Made by a program: the position numbers and the translations under genes
Part shown: in pieces, positions 1 to 14,134 of the stretch
Position numbering within the stretch: position 1 is the stretch's first letter
How the letters are laid out: every line of letters begins with the position of its first letter
Assembly (NCBI GenBank): GCA_964020975.1
Contig: OZ026630.1
Span: 62,557,245 to 62,621,244, forward strand
DNA length: 64,000 nt
Source: Hermodice carunculata
Lineage: Eukaryota; Annelida; Polychaeta; Eunicida; Amphinomidae
Direction: 5' to 3'
The notes under the pieces: model-generated
The model's input: the letters and a program-made list of their open reading frames with translations, nothing else
What the model was told of the DNA's origin: nothing
Databases searched by the model: none

Positions 1-2990
1 ACTCTGAATTAAAGAGTCTCTCCTCTGGCAGCCAGTGCCCCATATTTGACCATGTGTGGGTCTATCTGATTTCTTTCCTGACTGTTGTGGTTGGCTCTTG
101 TTTCTCTATTTATCATTGGGTTTGTTGACACTCATAATGTTTGTTTCTAGGGCTCTCGCATGGAAGCTAAGGGTTCTGCAGTGTTAGGGTCGCTGTCATT
201 GTGTGTTAGTCACCCCAACACTTTCACACTGCCTGGCTGCACTTTTAACTTCATCCAGTAACTTGGGGTTAAATGATCTGAGTTCTGGCGACAGCCCATG
301 GCAAACAGAGGTAGCTTTTCTGAGACACTCTCACTGAGTTTCACAAACAGTTTTCTCATTTCTGCTGCATGTGCCTCTACACATTCCCATGGCAGCTGTT
401 GACGGGTATGGAGGGTGTCATCCAGGATTCACTTATCCTCATTTCTGAAATTTTACTGGAGAAGACTGTCCCTCAACACTTTGATTCAGCATTGGCGAGT
501 CCTCAACACACACATAATACAGGTAGTACCCTCGATGTCCTGATACAGGCTGCACCATACGTTACACAGCATGCTGGCTCAAGTTGTGGGCCAAGCACAC
601 AATTCAGGGTGAGAGTTGTGGAGAACGGGAGAGCATCTACCTTGCACAACCAATAGAATGATGTAGAGTGTTTTGATTATTGGGATTCTTACTGTATTGG
701 AATTATCTCAGGAATATAAGCAATACCATCCAGTCGTCAGTCGCTGCGCTATCTGAAGAGTTTTCAGACAACCTAGGGTCTTGTTATGTGATAATGCAGC
801 ATCCTTCCCTCGGCCGCCCAAATATGGAACTGGCTCAGATTGTGACAGAAAGAGCCACTCTCAAGAACAATTTTTGTTACTACGTAGACTGACTCATCCA
901 AAGTTATAGCAACTGTAATATATTCTGTCTTCTTACAATTACAGCAACTTTTTGAGATATTATTATCATTTATCATTATGATCATGTCGATTTGGAAAAA
1001 CAGTTATTCCACTTATATAAATAAACACCACACTGCATCCATCAAATTGTTACCATGTTCATTTTGTTAACTAAACATAACACAATGTTAAACATTTCCA
1101 AGCAATGCTGTGGCCATATATTATGATTACAATGGCAGATTACATTATAAGGTATCAAAGCCATTGGTCAATATGCTCTGAAAATCAAATCCCATCAAAA
1201 TTGACTGTTTGTCATTTTCAGTAAAAGATATTGGTGATCTTCCATCAAGTAACTTCGTCATAACCGTTTTACTTTTGTGAGAAAATTAAGGCTAAAATTC
1301 ATCACTGTAAGCATCTGCTAAAAGTCCGGTCAGGTGACCGTGTTTATTTAGACATGCTAATCCACCTGAGTACCAGCCAGGGTATGTGCAATGAGGCACG
1401 ATTTTCCATTATGCACACAATGAATAACTGGTCTATTTAGGTACCCATTTATTTAGCAATATAACCACAGTCATACTCCTAATCAAAAGAGCATTAAGCC
1501 CTACACATGTGAACCAAACAAGCTGATACCACACAATGGCTCAAGCTTATGCAAGATAAGATCACAAATCTTCGTTTCCAATGTATTTCAATGTTTTTTC
1601 ACTGTGACAACACATCCAATGGTAAGCCCTTTGCAGGATTATACCGCAGACAAAAGAACAATGTGAGGAAGCCAGTAGATAAAAGCCTGTTACTCTTTCA
1701 ATCTTCTCTTTCACCTTTCACTGCAGATTTCTCGGAAACATATTTCTTCATGACATCTTAAATTTTTCGACACTTTGGAGCAAAAAGTATTTGATCAATT
1801 CTTGTAGCCTTAGTGGGATTTGGAAGATAGAATGTAAACTTGGGAAGTCATTTCTCAGGTTTTAGATATTTCATTTCTTTGTGTGACTGTTGAAACTCCT
1901 AAAATGAAGTAGTTGTCCGAGTCTGCCAGTAACCCTTTGAATGCTCATAAAATAAAAATTTTCATGTTTAAAAAAAAATACCAAGAATTGGCTTCCTAAG
2001 CTATGATTTAGGGTGAAATTTAGCAAATTTTCAAGCTTGATAGTCTCATCTTTTATATGTTGGGAGAAATCGCATCGCAAAGTGTAAAAGGCACCCCTTC
2101 ACAAAAGCATTTAAAATTGACTTTCTCAGCCGGTGTCAGGATAGCTCCGCTTAGTTGAAGCAACACTGATCTTTAACAAATACAAAAAATCAACAATTTC
2201 ATTCAACTATTGAACATTTCAAGGTCCCTACTTTGAATATTTGCCTATGTTTATGCATCTTCTCGCGCGCCTTTATAGTTTCTGTGAGACAGCAGACATT
2301 GCCCTTTTCCCCGCTCATTATAAAGACATCAAAATTTTTCACAGGCATGTTCCCTGAGTTTATTGCCCACAACGGGCCGAGGAAGCTTGTGAATCATAGG
2401 AATGTTAGAGATCTTCTTTGCAATTTTCAGTCAGAGTATTTGTCGAAATCGATACTTTAAATAATGGCAATGCAAACGAAAAACCAAATTACCGACCTTT
2501 TATTGGGGTGGAACGGCATTAAAATGTACTTGAAAAAAAAATCCTTCAGAAAAGATTGATGTCGAAGTAGTAAAACATCCCAGCAGAGTAAAATATTCCT
2601 CACACGTGAAATAAAAAGGTTGGTGGTTGTGCGGTATATATACGACACTGGCCAAAAAATGTCTTGCCGGTGTGGTACACTTTTTGAGTGTCGTGCATAA
2701 ATGTTTAATTTCAGTCTATAGTTACCATATAATACCCTCAAAAGTATATATTTTCTTAAAGGAACCATAACATAAAATTTGATTAGGTACTGAATATAAA
2801 AGTTTAGTTTTGCTGTTGTTACAAAAACTTAAATTAAAATTCTTAAATTGTGCATAAATTTTGAAATAGCATTTCAAAAACTAAAAATCAGATTTTGTTT
2901 GTAGTGTCAAATGCAAGAACGCATACGACTCTCCAAAAAAATATTTTATATTTTTGAAAAAGGGCTTAGTTCTAATTTTATGCCTGTTTT
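1..2990. other. no recognisable gene or repeat
   Basis: This lies downstream of the fasciclin-like gene. Open frames here reach at most about 100 codons (for example 369-656 on the plus strand) and none resembles a family I know. I see no splice-bounded exons, RNA genes or terminal repeats. Confidence 0.5.
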
Positions 2991-3031
2991 GTATCATTAT
3001 TATTATTATGATGATGATGATGATGATAATT

Positions 3032-3097
3032 AATTTAGAAAAATAATAATAATGATGATCATGATCATCATCATCATCATTATTATTTTTCTAAATT
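3032..3097. repeat. near-perfect ATT/ATG microsatellite palindrome
   Basis: AATTTAGAAAAATAATAAT and its complement flank an ATGATGATCATGATCATC core, giving a 66-bp foldback. The arms differ by one trinucleotide step. It probably arose by inversion within an ATT/ATG microsatellite. Confidence 0.8.
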
Positions 3098-3204
3098 AAA
3101 CATCAGGAAAGTTTTAATCGGAAACCCTTATTCAAAATTTCAAATATGTTCTGCTGCTGCAAGAGTACTTTTTCATTTCCCATAAGAAAATAGTGTTTCC
3201 ACTT

Positions 3205-3550
3205 TGGGGGGGGGGGGGGGGGAGGATTTCTTTTTGTTTTGCTTTCATTTTTTTTTTTTTTTGTTATTGTTTTTGTTTGTTTGTTTGTTTGTTTGTTTGT
3301 TTTTTTTTTTGTTTTGCTTTCATTTTTTTTTTTTTTTTGTTATTGTTTTTGTTTGTTTGTTTGTTTTTTTTTTTGTTTTGTTTTGTTTGTTTTTTTTTTT
3401 TGTTTTTTTTGTTTTGTTTTGTTTTTTTTTTTTTTGTTTTTTTTTTTTGTTTTTCCTTTTTTTATTTGTTTTGTTTGGGATTATTTTAGGGGTTTGTGGT
3501 TTTTTTGTTTTGTTTTTTGTTATATTGTTTTGTTTTGTTCTTGTTTTTCC
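3205..3550. repeat. poly-G run and T/G-rich low-complexity tract
   Basis: A run of about 18 G is followed by roughly 310 bases of TTTG/TTTTG blocks and T runs. Long open frames here rich in Phe, Leu, Cys and Val are artefacts of composition. Confidence 0.9.
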
Positions 3551-3559
3551 ACAAAACAG

Positions 3560-4201
3560 GTCAAATTAATGGTTTTGAATTAAGCAATAAAAATTCGGTT
3601 TCTTAACACTTACGGAGATTTCATTATTTTCAGTAGCTTAGTCCAAATGTTTTCTTCAAAAATATATGGTTTATATGATCTCAAATAAAGGTTTTGTGTG
3701 TACAAGGGCATGTTTGGAGCAAAGTCTTGTTTTCTGTATAAAGTGCTCTAAAAGTGTACCCTGCCCTTAAAGTGTTTTTGGTGATGTCCCACTATTCCAG
3801 ACAAGGGGTCTAGTTCAAACGTGAATCTGCTTGTAGATACATGTAGAGTCTAAAGTTGATTTTCCCCAAGTTTTATCTTTTGAAAGTATGCACCATGCAT
3901 CTGATCTTCCTTCCATCACAAGTATTGTTCTGTATCAAGATCGAGCTACCAGTATTTCACCGTGCGAAAATTCATGAGGTTTGCTAATATTTATAACACA
4001 AATTGCACTCCAATACATACCACATCTTTCAGATTAGATTCTTCAACAACAATGGGATGAAATCAGAAAAGATTGATGCCTTTTAGGCACCATTGATGAA
4101 AAGAGGTCACTCCGACTCTTGAACAAGGAAATATGACGCCAGGTGTCCCCTTCAGGTTCATGTTTTTAGGCTAAAATAACAAAAACGTGCAATGGCTGCT
4201 T
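3560..4201 (-). other. downstream flank and probable 3' UTR of the fasciclin-like gene
   Basis: This lies just past the stop codon on the minus strand. No coding or repeat signature is seen and no clear AATAAA on the minus strand was identified close by, so the UTR length is unknown. Confidence 0.4.
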
Positions 4202-4413
4202 TCAGTGGCCTCTGAAGCACATTTGCATCAAGCCAACTGTTAGTGTCAACAAGGAAAATGAAGGTGTGAGGCTGCATGCACCACCGACCCATTGTGAAGA
4301 TCTTGGGTTATCCGAAAAAAGTACTTTGTCCATAATATGTACAACTCCATTGGTAGCTTTGATATCTGCTCGTAAGACCTTGGCTGTTTTCCCGGCAAAT
4401 GTAACATGGTAAA
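4202..4413 (-). CDS. fasciclin-like gene, FAS1 domain 4 H-box and GPI-type C-terminus, last exon
   Basis: The acceptor is TTGCTTTCAG; the TGA stop is at 4204-4202. The exon is 212 nt, entering in phase 1. It encodes KVLRADIKATNGVVHIMD and then KVLF, the H-box. A Ser/Gly-rich spacer (RSSQWVGGACS) and a hydrophobic tail ending in RGH follow. Small residues before a hydrophobic end are what GPI transamidase signals look like. No polyadenylation signal was pinned down. Confidence 0.92.
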
Positions 4414-7400
4414 CTGAAAGCAAGAACAGGTATGCAACATTTACACACATGATAACTGGGCCATCTGACTTCACAGCCTACAAACGCTTGACGCTCATGC
4501 TGTACTCATAAATGAAGGCACACATTGCGCGTGTCGCCTGCGTACAGCAGTAGTAGTGGAAATATGTGAAAGCGATCGTGTCCCTGCAACCACAGGGACA
4601 ATGAAAATTGGTTGACCGAGGTCAGTAGGGGTCTTATTGATAACACCAAGGAGACTGCACGAATAGGAGGTACAGTGGTACCTCTTTTGAGAGACCGCCC
4701 CTACGGCGGGTCAAAATGCGGTCTCTCAAAACAGGTGGTCTTTCATTAGAGGTACAACAACATGGAAAAGATAGCGCAGTGTTCTGAGACAGCGGTCTTA
4801 AAAAGATATGCAGTCTCTCATTAGAGGGGTCTCTCAAGAGAGGTACCACTGTATTCATATTAACTGGGATCCTGTGCTGCCACCTAGACAGCAACAAAGA
4901 ACCTGGCCGAAAGGAGGGCACGTTCATGTGTTAAACAAGGCCAAATGAGCTTCTGTGATAAAAGAAGCAACTCTGAGGAAGCAAAAAGCTTAAGGACAGT
5001 CATTCACTAGATTTTAAAACATACAAGATGCTTAACATAATTAGAAAATTTAATTTAAAGTTATTTCTGGATGGTTAAGTAGCATATCTGTATAAAGTGC
5101 CCTGATCATAGCGGAGGCATAGTTTTGTTGCCTACAAACTTATGGGACCAGAACAGGTCTGCAGTTAATATACTTTAATATGAATATGTCCAATTCGAAT
5201 GGTGTAGCCTTCTTGATATTACACAAGGGAACAAGTATGGTGAAACCTGCGCATCCGAATGTCAGCCCGTCTCTTGTAACATGTCAAATAAAGTTCACAT
5301 GTGCCGTGAAATGTGTCAACATATTCATCTCCGTACACCTTGACACTTATTGGCTCAAATGTATTTCAGTTTCAGCTAGGTTTCAACCTCCACGGGCAAC
5401 CACGTTTACCCCGTCTTACTCACAATTCGGCTATGCGTACAAACCACAGATTAGACTTCGTAGTTGACGTATTCGGAGCTCGCGTGATGAACGATTTGGG
5501 GTAAACGTGGTTGCAGCGCATGACTACGGAAATGTTTGTGTCTCGATTGTTGATGGAATCGGGGGGTTTAACCTTTTGCATGGATTTTTGTAGGCGAAAC
5601 AGGAGGTATGAACCCGTGTGAGTTCTCAAAGAGCTTAATTTGTTAAATATGGCTTTCACTTGGTCTCCACCAATACGGGCGTTCCGAGTTAGGGATATTT
5701 TTTAATACCAGGCTTCGCATGGTAGATTTTTTCCCTCCGCGCATGCCCGACATGCCTGGTAACGCAATTCCGCGGTCAAGCTTTCCCGGGGTAATAGTAG
5801 GCCGTGACCAACACAGCGTGACAGCGAAACCCATAAGAGAATCGCCATGCAACATGATCGTTCTGGGATTGCCCCATTCAGGACGGTGGCCACTGGGCTC
5901 TACTAAATCCATCCTGCTAACTTTGTCATATCGACAGACAGCCAAAAAGATCCCACCACAGAACAGAACAGAACAGAACAGTGATCGTTCAGTTTCAGTG
6001 AACATGGCGGGAAATACGGACGACGGAGCGGCGATTAACGTGATTGAACAGACAGAAAATGAACTACACGACAAATTCTCAAAGATGAAAGTGGTTGACC
6101 TTAAGAAGTTTCTAAAGATTGCCTACCTAATAAGCAAATGTGACTGGACACCCAAGAATGTTCAGAAGTGCCGCGAATCCAGGGGCTACCAACTTGAGGA
6201 ACAGGGGCGCATCCATGGGGTTAAGTTACACGTGCTGTCGAACTTTGTTCCAATCAAACTTTTGTATGTGAAGGCACTTTGAACAAGACCAACCTCGCAA
6301 GGCGAGGCACTGAACAAGGTCTGGGGAGTAGTCACGGAAGAAGGGGTCATCCATACTGGCTTTAATAATAATTATTCGATATTGATTTATTGTTTAATGT
6401 CGCCAATCTTAAACAAATAATAACAGCTGATCTGAAAATGCGTGAAGGCCTACAGTGTGCCAGTGATCAGGTAACAAAGTTTGCCGACAGTGTATTGCGA
6501 ATTTAAGTCAGGTGCTTTACTGTTAATTTCTGGTTGCACCCGTCAAGCGCTAATCTGGTTAGCGGTCAGCCAAGCGCGAGGATCTTCAAAGCACTGGCAG
6601 AAGTGCGCCCTAGGCTAATCCCTCAGAACTCACCGACTCAATCAAGGGTGACTTAATGCATGGTTAGTTGTGCCACAATGCTGGCCCCAATTTGTATAGG
6701 TTTTGTCTCAGGTTTGGTGTCAATATTTTTCATAGTGACCGTGTTTTCTGCTATCTTTGGTACATCCTGGTATCCTACAGCTGTACACTGGCATGCTTTC
6801 TTGCAGTTACACTTGTAGATTATTGAAATAACCGGCGTTTAAGAAATGACACCAACTTTCCCGTGTTAACTCAATGGGGAAAAATGGCGAGACTTGAAAG
6901 TGTCCCCCGAGACTTGGAGAAACGTCCGTGACTTCGCGGGAACATAGTAGTCAGGGAAAGCTTGACCGCGGAATTGCGTTACCAGGCATGTCGGGCATGC
7001 GCGGAGGGAAAAAATCTACCATGCGAAGCCTGGTGTTAAAAAATATCCCTAACCCGGAACGCCCGTATTGCAACAGATAGTGTAACAGATCTGGTCTCTC
7101 ATTACATCAGCTGTTCTTTAGCCTTAAAATAAGCAACTCTGTTGATTTCAATTACTTGCAAGAGTACGCATACAAGTAAGATTACGAACACAACAATTGT
7201 CTACCACCTTGTTTCCACTATAACATACAGGTGCATAAATTTTACAGCTGACGAAGCGACTGTTCTGACTGGCAATTTTGCACAAATCGCGCAAGTTGCC
7301 CGTCTCACAATAACTTTGAATCATAGTACCGTGGAAACTTCTTTTGTACTCACTTTCTCCATTCTTTGTTATGACTATATCTGTTCCACGTATTGACTTC

Positions 7401-10400
7401 AGAGTTGTAGTTCCATCGCCCAATGCGTCTAAATATTGCCTACCAGAGATCTCAAACGATTCCAAGAGCTACATGCAAAATCAAACTTGTATTAATATTT
7501 CTGCATAGGATAAATTGTCTACATATAGCATATGACAAATAAGATAATACTGAACACTGATCGAAATACATGTGTGTGAACGAACATGTTTTCTGCTGGA
7601 TAACATTTGTTGTTCTGGGTTATTTTTGACATGCAATAAGAAATCATGTCAACACCATTCCAATTATGTTGAGAACTACTGATTTTGTGGCTGTACATAC
7701 AATGACTAACAGCAGGGTGTTGGAAGGAGGGTCAAATATCCCTACTGCAGACACTGAATGATGTCTTTTTTATGAAAGGTGATGCTGAGTTCCCAATCCA
7801 AATCCACATAACCGCTATTTCAATATGTATAGGAAATTTAACAGACGACCTTCTATGAAGCTAAGTGGTTTCAAATGGGGGGGGGGGGGGTGATTTGTGA
7901 TTTTACAAATTTTCCAGTCATAGACCAGAGTCTGTTCCGTTGGAAAAGTGATCTTAAAACCAGGTGGTCTCTTTGGGACAAACAATTTTAACAATAGATA
8001 CCAGGCACAATATTAACCCTTACATGGTCATGTTAAAAGACAAATCCCCAGGGTGCTCTGAGCAATAACGCTGAAACCTCGCCCAGGAAAGCTGTTAGAT
8101 ACCTATATGCCTACACTGTCCTGATAGGATTCCTCTGTCCGTACAACAGGTTAATTTCTTGACAGCATAAAATAAACGACTACTGCTGGCCAAACTACAT
8201 TTAGAATTGCATATCGCTGTTAACAGATTAGACCGTGAAAATGTTAAGTTGCCGGCTTTCTACCTGTTGATAAAGGTGGTTTGCCACTTGTGTTCATGCA
8301 CCTACCAATTTCTGCATATTTGGGGTCTGTAGTATACGACGTCCAAAGTCTGATGTTGCTCGGAGCTCTTCTACTGCAACATCGGTAAAAGCAAATATGG
8401 TAACAATTCGCTTTCTATCATCATAATTTTGCCGCAGGGTTGTGTCTCTCACCATCCTGGCATATGCCCTTTAAGAGAAAAAGGTATAAAAGACATACGA
8501 TTTTATGATTTTGTAAACCCTTTCTTCATATGAGAAAGATATCTGCACAATTCACCTTCGTGCTGGTTTACGCATGTTTCACATGACTACATAATGTACT
8601 GCTGGGGAAAAAATGCCCCCCCCCGTTCAACATTATGCCCATGTTAAAGGATGTGTGTGGGGAGTTTGTTTACTTTAGTATACCAGTGCTTTTCACATCA
8701 GGTTTTGGGAGGAACTGGTGGTCCTTAAAAGGACATTTTCATGTCTGTATGCCAACACAGACATTTTGTTTTTCCTCGAATTCTTTTTTTACTGTCCTTC
8801 TTTCTTTTTTCTTTACGACCATTTTTTTTCTGGAGTTTTTTCGATCACTTTTATCCTGAAAATCATCAAACTTACCATGGCGACTGACCTAGTTGTAAAA
8901 CTTTACAAATCATTTGGAACAGTCATGACTTTGAAATTATGCAAATCAGGGGCAATTAAAATTTTAAAAGCTGCATATCTTCCAAACTATTGCAGATAGA
9001 CACAAAATGTCAATGTGCATGTATAGGTTTGTGACACCTTCCAATATAGTAGACAGTAAATGAGAGTTCTATAATTTTAAATTATGGTAATAAGGGGCAC
9101 TGAGAAATTTAAAAGTTGAATATCTCCCAAACTATTATACATAGAGATGCCTTTCCGACTTCAATTTTTGGTTGGCGGCACAGCCACATCCAATGAACCA
9201 TGGACCAAAGTTGTTTGATTTTAATTTATGCCAATTAGGTGAATATGCAAAATTTAAATCTTAATCTTAAATAGCTTCAAAGTTATTAGAGGTTCCATTC
9301 AAACTTCAATTTAGGGGTTTCTGACATAGCCGCATCCAATGAACCATGATCCAAATTGTATAATTTTCATTTACGCAAATAAGATATATACACAATTTTC
9401 AATCTTATATAACTTCAAAAATATTATACAGGATCACAAAGTATAGCATTTCAAAATGATCTCATTTTAAAGGCACATTTGAAGGCAGATTTACTGTGAA
9501 GGAAATCTTCTTTTCTAGTTTATTTATTTTTCATCTATTTATTTATTTCGCCCTGATTTTGTCTGGAGCTTTTTCCGGACACCACCACACCTAAAAATGT
9601 TGAATTTGCCATGATGATTGACCTAGCAGTGAAATTGTGCATATTGTATTGTGTAATTAAGATGTTCAAAATTATGCAAATAAGGAGTTATCTAATGGAG
9701 ATGTTTTCAGATTCGTAGCAATTGCAATTATGCAAATTAGGGGCATTTAAAAATTTAAATCTTTGATATCTTCAAACTAATATATAGAAACATGATTTCA
9801 AAAGCCATCTGTATAATTGTGAGGATTGGCTATCTGATGGTATGTTTTCAGATTTGTAGCAATTGAAATTATGCAAGTTCAGGGCATTTAAAAATTTAAT
9901 CTTTAATAGATTCCAATCTTGTATGGATAGAGACATGATCTCAAATGCTACCTATAGGTTTGTGGTCATGGGCTATCTAATGGGTATGTTTTCAGACTTG
10001 AAACAATTGAAATTATGCAAATTGGCAACATTCAATAATTCAAATCTTGAATATCTTCAAAACTAATATAGATAGAGACATGATTTTAAATGCTAGCTAT
10101 AGGTATGTGAGAATGGGCAATTTAATGAATAAAGGGGAAAATCAGGAGGTGCTGCCACTTACTGGAAAGGATGATAACTTGACTTTCAACTTCTTGGGTT
10201 TTTTAATGATAGCACAAAGCCATGCATAACTTGCACATTCTCAAATTTTGTGTATTAGAAACATTTCAAAGTTGATTTTTTAGCACACAGATTTGCTGTG
10301 AAACAAATCTTTTCCAGTAAGTTGTTGTTGTTGTTGTTGTTGTTGTTGTTGGGAGGCTGCATGCATCAATAGTATAGGTGACCACCACACGTCTGTAAGT

Positions 10401-13400
10401 AAGCTTCGATCCGCCTTGGCATGCTGCTTGTCAGCTTGATGATATCAGCCTGGGGAATTTGATTCATCTGACCACATCACGCTTTTCCAACTGATTTCTG
10501 GTCGCGGCTGCATGTTCCTCACACCCCTGTACCCGTCGGTTATCGGACAATTCGTCGAAATCAACTTCTGAACAGACACACACAGAAATGATTTGCCAGC
10601 AATTGCTTGCAGGTGAATCACCCATCCAACCACAGAGCAAAGTGAGGAAAACAAATGAGAAAATTTTCACAATTGTCCAGGACTACCAACACAGGGATCT
10701 GATAGATTACCTCCAGGGTCTAACCATGAATATAAAATATTGATATACATATGTTTCCAGTGGTATCTGTGAAAATTTGAATATATATATACATATATGA
10801 TATACATATTGGCCTACATAATACTTTTCTTTCTTTTTTGTGAATGCATATGTCTATAGATGTTTCCAGTGGGAATATCTGTGAAAATTTGAATATATAT
10901 ACATACATGATATACATATTGGCCTACAAAATACTTTCTTTCTTTTTTGTGAATGCATATGTCTATAGTGGTATCTGTGCAAGTTTGAAAAAAATGTGGC
11001 GTACGAGAAATAAATATTGTTGCATTGCATCTGTTCCGGTTTCCATTTTGCATTTCCTATTTTCATTCCCTCAGGTTGTGTTTAGTCACATGATCATAAT
11101 ATGGCCACCATCAACAATCACCTGGCACCCGCTTCACTCCGATTTCTAGCAAAATGGCCTCACAACGAAGTTACTTTTTGACCAAATGACACTTCGACCA
11201 TTCTGATTTTCGACCGAGTTGATTTCGCCGATGTTACATTGCGATGAATTTGACTGTCGACGAACTTGTGTAGTCACGAGATTACTTTTCAACCAGTTTT
11301 CTTTTCGGCAAAGTTGGCATCCGACGATGTTGATTTCGACGAAACGTCCTAGAATCGTACCCGTCGTATCTTGTGTGCAAGACCGAGAGGGATGCAATGG
11401 CAGGGCGGTATGCCCTCAGTTTGGCCGACACTAGTCTCTTGTTAATGGTAGACTGTGGTACTCTGATGTTGCAGGCTTAGCGCCACTAATGACGATACCT
11501 TTTGGTGGAAAGAAACCTGTGCCTCTTTCCATAATTGAGCAAGTAATGGTCATCTGTCCAATCTGACAGCCTTGGTCGCCCAGATCCAGCCTTCCTCTTG
11601 CATCCTCTGGTTTCCTGGAAAACAGTCCCGCCACCTTTACTGATGGCCTGGAGCACCCCACTATCCTGGCAACCTCCTGCTGGGAAAGGCCAGCCTCAAA
11701 TATCACTTGTAACATGGATGGTAGGAACAGACCAATAGGGAGCCGGAAAAAGTTTTGATTACATCACATAATGAACACTTTTCACACAATAGCATTGCTA
11801 GCGTTGTGAAGTGCAGCATGACCTACAGTCAGTGTGTTGTACAAACAGTTGTGGTTGAAACCTTCCTCTGGACAGCCCAAACTAAGGTATTGTTCCAGCA
11901 GGATCTGTGCAGATGACCACAGGACTTGGAATAGTACAGACGTGTATTCCAAGCCCTTCCCAAGTCGTCTGTCATATCTAGCATGATATCACTGTCGACA
12001 TAATGTAAGTTGATGTACATGACTCAATTTACAACACTTAATCAGTGTCCATGCCAGGCATGAACCCTGAAAAAATAAGTGAATCAAATTCCAAAAATGT
12101 ATGTTTTTTATGTGCAATAGGTTTTTCTTGTAGTGTGCACTCTTGTCATTATGTCACATACTCCTGAGAAAAATTAACTGTTGAGTGGGAATAATGCCCA
12201 AATTACTTAAATCTGCCCTTTTGGCTTCCACCACCTGCTCTTCCTACTGCCATATTGGTAAGTGGAAAATACATGAGCAAGCAGTCAAACTTGACTGTGT
12301 ATGTGACAACTTACATAAGTGGCAAAGGACACCATGCACAAAAGGCCTGGAAAAAATGTCGTGCACCAAGAAATAGCTAGGTCAGTTCCTACCTCCCTTG
12401 TTACAAGTCATTTATAGCATGTCACAATGACCATGATGCCATCACAATCAACTCGGTCTTCGACCTCGCGGATTATGTGGCATAATGGTCATGTGACATG
12501 CCATAACTATCACAATGATTCTGCCCCTGTCAAATTCAGACAGTTGTTATGCTGTGGCATTGTGGATTCACATTGATACCAGTAGTGCCATGGCTCCATT
12601 ATAAACCTCAATATCATATACACTTATCGCACCTCTCTGGGTATTGTCTTGTTTTCATGACATTTTTTTTATGTACGTGACTGCTCAAGCATACCCTCAG
12701 CTATCCTGTTGATGTTACATAATATTCCATGTGACACCCATATTTTCCTTATAAAGGCATATTTAGAGCGGCCCATGTTAAATCAGTGGGGGTTGCATCT
12801 TTTTTTTTCCCCAGCAGTATAGTTCAAATAACAGAGTGAGGTATCACCACAACTAAAACTCTAGGCCCTCTCAATATGGCTATTGTTAAATTGGTTTTAT
12901 GCTTTATGCCAAACAAAGTCACATTTTGGCACAAGTAGAGGCCTGCTTAATAAATGTATGCAGTAGGTTATATGTCGTAATTGATCTTCAACAAGGTCTT
13001 GGACCAGTAACCCCTCACGGTCGGGTCAACTGATGCACAACGTTTGATCGAGTACTGAATACTGTTGCTGTGTCTATTGGATGTTAATATCACAGGAGCA
13101 GAGCATCCCAAATTAAGTCCCATCATAATTTTGGATTGGAAAGTACTTATCAAATGTGAGTTTTAGAGAGGCACTGCTACTCTAGGAATATTTTAAATCA
13201 TGTGACAACTGTGTGTATTTTTGGAGACATATTTGGCGCCGAACGGTCAGTCATGGAGGTAAGGTACACAAATGCTGTAAAAAAATCTAATCACATGACC
13301 CCCCCCCCCCCCCCCATTTTCTTGGTTTTAAGTTGCTGCTACCGGTATAAACTTGAAGTAGAATGCAAAGGAAGTTATGGTTTAACGTTTCAAATAGGAG

Positions 13401-14084
13401 AAATAAGCCAGAGAATGTCGCTATTTTAACATGTAAATGCATTAGGCCTAGGTTACTGGTCCAAGACCACAACGGTGACACTTACACAGTCAAGTCATTG
13501 GCGTCAACCTCCTGGTAAACCGTCCGGAAAGCCCGACCCAGAACAGTGTCTATTATATGAATGAGACCATTTTTTGTGCACACATTGGGACGAATTATCT
13601 TTGCGCGCACATGGTTCACTTCCACAAATATGTCTGAAATAAATATTAGCAACATAAGTGTCAATAGGAAAGGTCAGAATCAGCTCTTAGGGCTGTATTC
13701 GCCCCAATACACAACTAAATACACAAACATTTGGAGGGCTAGAGCTGTGTATTCCCGTTAGTTTGCATTTAAAGGCAACCTTAAATAAACCAGTTACTTT
13801 TGTAGCTGTGGTAATATGATTTTGTGAGGTATTTATAGTTATGCATCTAGATTTACTGTCTGAAATTTTGTGTTTCTATATGCAGTAGTTTTCAGGTTAT
13901 TAAGTTGTATATTACAATGTAAAGTAATGGGAAACACAACCCCAGCCCTTGACTGACTGCAGTGCCCTCCTTTAGGCAGTTCTTGAACCTTCTGTTCTTG
14001 CCCTTGCCTGTTAGGCGATATTGTGCAGATGCGAATGAATGACTGGATGTGCATGTTTGCAAAATTTATTTACTTACTTACTTA

Positions 14085-14134
<50 letters not shown>

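Larger units (their letters stand above)
10366..11715 (-). pseudogene. Tc1/mariner-like transposase remnant
   Basis: On the minus strand the N-terminal helix-turn-helix is at 11715-11630 (LQVIFEAGLSQQEVARIVGC). The second catalytic-Asp motif, WKSVMWSDES, is near 10490-10465. The C-terminus, IPQADIIKLTSSMPRRIEAY, runs into CGGHLYY and a TGA at 10368-10366. WSDES is followed within a few codons by the C-terminal motif, so the region in between is deleted. Unrelated tandem repeats fill the gap between the N-terminal piece and the rest. TIRs were not found. Inactive. Confidence 0.7.

Noticed and set aside
3193-3583. Long Phe/Cys/Leu-rich open frames
   Set aside because: They lie wholly in a T/G-rich low-complexity tract.
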